Source: Microbacterium sp. Marseille-Q6965
GTDB taxonomy: Bacteria; Actinomycetota; Actinomycetes; Actinomycetales; Microbacteriaceae
DNA length: 64,000 nt
Assembly (NCBI RefSeq): GCF_946151065.1
Contig: NZ_CAMGZA010000002.1
Span: 124,001 to 188,000, forward strand
Reading direction: 5' to 3'
In this document: positions 62,491-64,000 of the stretch, piece by piece
Layout of the letters: every line of letters begins with the position of its first letter
Numbering within the stretch: position 1 is the first letter of the stretch
Translations under genes and position numbers: made by a program
Notes under the pieces: generated by a model
What the model saw: the letters and a program-made list of their open reading frames with translations, nothing else
Database searches by the model: none
What the model was told of the DNA's origin: nothing

Positions 62491-63393
62491 ATGACGTTCC
62501 GCCTTGCGTACCTCATCGACACCCTGCCGGCGGAAGACCCGCGCACCGACTTCGCCGGGACGTTCGCGCCGATCGATCCCGACGCGCCCGCGCTGAGCGT
62601 CAGCGACCTGAGCTCGAACCGCGGTGATGGCATCTTCGAATCGATCGCGGTCGTCGACGGACATCCGCAGGAGACAGGCCCCCACCTGGACCGCCTCGCC
62701 CACTCGGCGCGTCTCACCGATCTGCCGGTGCCGAACCTCGCCCAGCTGCGCGCGGTGGTCGAGCACGCGGCGGCGCAGTGCCCGCCGGGGGAGTACACCG
62801 TCCGGCTGCTGATGAGCCGCGGCGTGCAGCACGGCGGCCCCGGCCAAGGCATCCACGGTCCGACGGCGTGGCTCACCGCCGCCCAGGCTCCCGACAGCAC
62901 CGCCGCCCGCGAGCGCGGCATCCGCGTCGTCACGCTCGATCGCGGCTACGACAGCGGAGCCGCGGCACGGGCACCGTGGCTCCTGCTGGGCGCCAAGACC
63001 CTCTCGTATGCCGTGAACATGGCGGCGCTGCGCGAGGCGAAGCGCCGCGGCGCGGACGACGCCGTCTTCGTCACGAGCGACGGCTACGTGCTCGAGGCGC
63101 CGACCGCCACGGTCATCATCCGCCGCGGCGACGCGTTCCTCACGCCCGAGCCGACCGGCGGCATCCTGCAGGGCACGACCCAGCTGAGCGCCTTCGATTG
63201 GCTCGAGGAGAACGGCCACCCCACCGGGTACGAGCACGTCCCCGTCGCCGCGCTCCATGACGCCGACGCGGCGTGGCTCGTCTCGAGCACGCGCCTGGCC
63301 GCGCCCATCACGCACGTCGACGGCCGTGAGCTGCCGGTGGACCGGGACCTCACGGCCGCCCTGAACGCCTATCTGCTCGGTCCGCGGGACTGA
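62491..63393 (+). CDS. pabC: aminodeoxychorismate lyase (class IV aminotransferase)
   Basis: 300 residues. The fold-IV PLP enzyme signature is LSSNRGDGIFESIAVVDG, with the PLP Lys in LLLGAKTLSYAVNMAALREAKRRGADDAVFVTSDGYVLEAPTATVII and GGILQGTTQLSAF. It eliminates pyruvate from 4-amino-4-deoxychorismate to give p-aminobenzoate for folate. A branched-chain or D-amino-acid aminotransferase role is the alternative. Convergent with pstB. Confidence 0.85.
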   Translation: MTFRLAYLIDTLPAEDPRTDFAGTFAPIDPDAPALSVSDLSSNRGDGIFESIAVVDGHPQETGPHLDRLAHSARLTDLPVPNLAQLRAVVEHAAAQCPPGEYTVRLLMSRGVQHGGPGQGIHGPTAWLTAAQAPDSTAARERGIRVVTLDRGYDSGAAARAPWLLLGAKTLSYAVNMAALREAKRRGADDAVFVTSDGYVLEAPTATVIIRRGDAFLTPEPTGGILQGTTQLSAFDWLEENGHPTGYEHVPVAALHDADAAWLVSSTRLAAPITHVDGRELPVDRDLTAALNAYLLGPRD

Positions 63394-63444
63394 GCGCCGG
63401 GTACCGCTGCGGGCGCGTCGGCTTGCCGCCGCGCCCGCGAGGCC

Positions 63445-64000
63445 TCACCCGAAGCGACCCGAGACGTAGTCCTCGGTGGCCTGCACCGAGGGGGTGGTGA
63501 AGATCTTCGTCGTCTCGTCGTACTCGATGAGCTTGCCGGGCTTGCCCGTGCCGGCGATGTTGAAGAACGCGGTCTTGTCGCTCACGCGCGAGGCCTGCTG
63601 CATGTTGTGCGTCACGATGACGACCGTGTAGTCGTTCTTCAGCTCGGCGATCAGCTCCTCGATGGCGAACGTCGAGATGGGGTCGAGGGCCGAGCAGGGC
63701 TCGTCCATGAGGATCACGTCGGGCGATACCGCGATGGCGCGGGCGATGCACAGGCGCTGCTGCTGACCGCCGGAGAGGCCCGAGCCCGGCTTGTCGAGCC
63801 GGTCCTTGACCTCGTTCCAGAGGTTCGCGCCCCGCAGCGACTTCTCCACGAGGTCGTCCTGGTCGCTCTTCGACATGCGGCGGTTGTTGAGCAGCACGCC
63901 TGCCAGCACGTTCTCGCGGATCGACATGGTGGGGAACGGGTTGGGGCGCTGGAACACCATGCCCACCTGGCGGCGCACGAGCACCGGGTCGACGCCGGCG
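63445..64000 (-). CDS. pstB: phosphate ABC transporter ATP-binding protein PstB (N-terminus beyond window)
   Basis: The final 184 residues of the ATPase are visible; the start lies past 64000. Q-loop [19 protein letters not shown], signature [15 protein letters not shown], Walker [18 protein letters not shown]-loop [20 protein letters not shown]. The Pst-specific tail is [28 protein letters not shown]. PstB powers PstSCA phosphate uptake. The rest of the operon should lie to the right of the window. Confidence 0.96.
   Translation of the reverse strand, partial: AGVDPVLVRRQVGMVFQRPNPFPTMSIRENVLAGVLLNNRRMSKSDQDDLVEKSLRGANLWNEVKDRLDKPGSGLSGGQQQRLCIARAIAVSPDVILMDEPCSALDPISTFAIEELIAELKNDYTVVIVTHNMQQASRVSDKTAFFNIAGTGKPGKLIEYDETTKIFTTPSVQATEDYVSGRFG

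Overview
This window is a high-GC actinobacterial chromosome segment, most likely from Microbacteriaceae (Microbacterium or a close relative). The evidence is the strong G/C third-position bias, frequent GTG starts and 4-base ATGA/GTGA gene overlaps. It also includes a NusG with a long acidic N-terminal extension, an acyl-CoA carboxylase epsilon subunit, LysE/LysG, a DtxR/IdeR-type iron box, and sugar ABC transporters without their own ATPase. It looks like core chromosome: I see no prophage, integrase, IS element, CRISPR array or rRNA gene.

Layout. 1-6.25 kb: a DivIVA-like protein (cut by the window edge), aspartate aminotransferase, succinate-semialdehyde dehydrogenase, tRNA-Trp, then secE-nusG and rplK-rplA. 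6.3-19.4 kb lies between the L11/L1 and L10/L7-L12 operons. It holds a LysE exporter with its LysG-type regulator, a zinc-less quinone-reductase-type dehydrogenase, an MFS drug exporter with MarR repressor and palindromic operator, and a YqaJ-type nuclease. It ends with a sugar-alcohol catabolic locus: ABC transporter, polyol dehydrogenases and HAD phosphatase under a SorC-type regulator. 19.5-24.5 kb: L10 leader-rplJ-rplL, then a second CUT1 sugar transporter whose first permease carries an inserted extracellular CnaB-like domain. 24.5-32.1 kb: DUF305/DUF3105 pair, Lrp regulator divergent from a DUF2000 gene, PAP2 phosphatase, mdh, a sigma/anti-sigma/membrane fusion protein, nagA.

32.1-36.4 kb: a ZTP riboswitch ahead of glyA-folD, an iron-box-controlled SIP-domain protein, and an arginase-family/HExxH gene pair. 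36.4-47.2 kb: pspA, a frameshifted TPM-domain gene, DUF3097, YcnI copper-type protein, trmB, AlkD-like repair protein, coaBC, a TANGO2-like protein, and a tandem SMR exporter pair behind a guanidine-III riboswitch. 47.2-54.5 kb: SLC13 transporter, three coupled small exported proteins, a membrane protein, tRNA-Arg with a perfect 133-bp tandem duplication, SGNH hydrolase, TrmA/RumA-like methyltransferase. 54.5-64 kb: a LuxR-type response regulator, kinase and third membrane protein cassette; birA-accD-accE; a PH-domain protein with purK; pabC; and pstB (cut by the window end).

Themes: one-carbon and purine metabolism (glyA, folD, purK and the ZTP sensor), biotin-dependent carboxylation (birA with accD/accE), and export with matched sensors (lysine/arginine, guanidinium, drugs). 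The most interesting observations are the two riboswitches, the permease with a CnaB-like insertion, the sigma/anti-sigma fusion, the three-protein sensory cassette, the frameshift in the TPM gene and the tRNA-linked tandem repeat. All functional calls come from reading motifs and context; no database search was possible.
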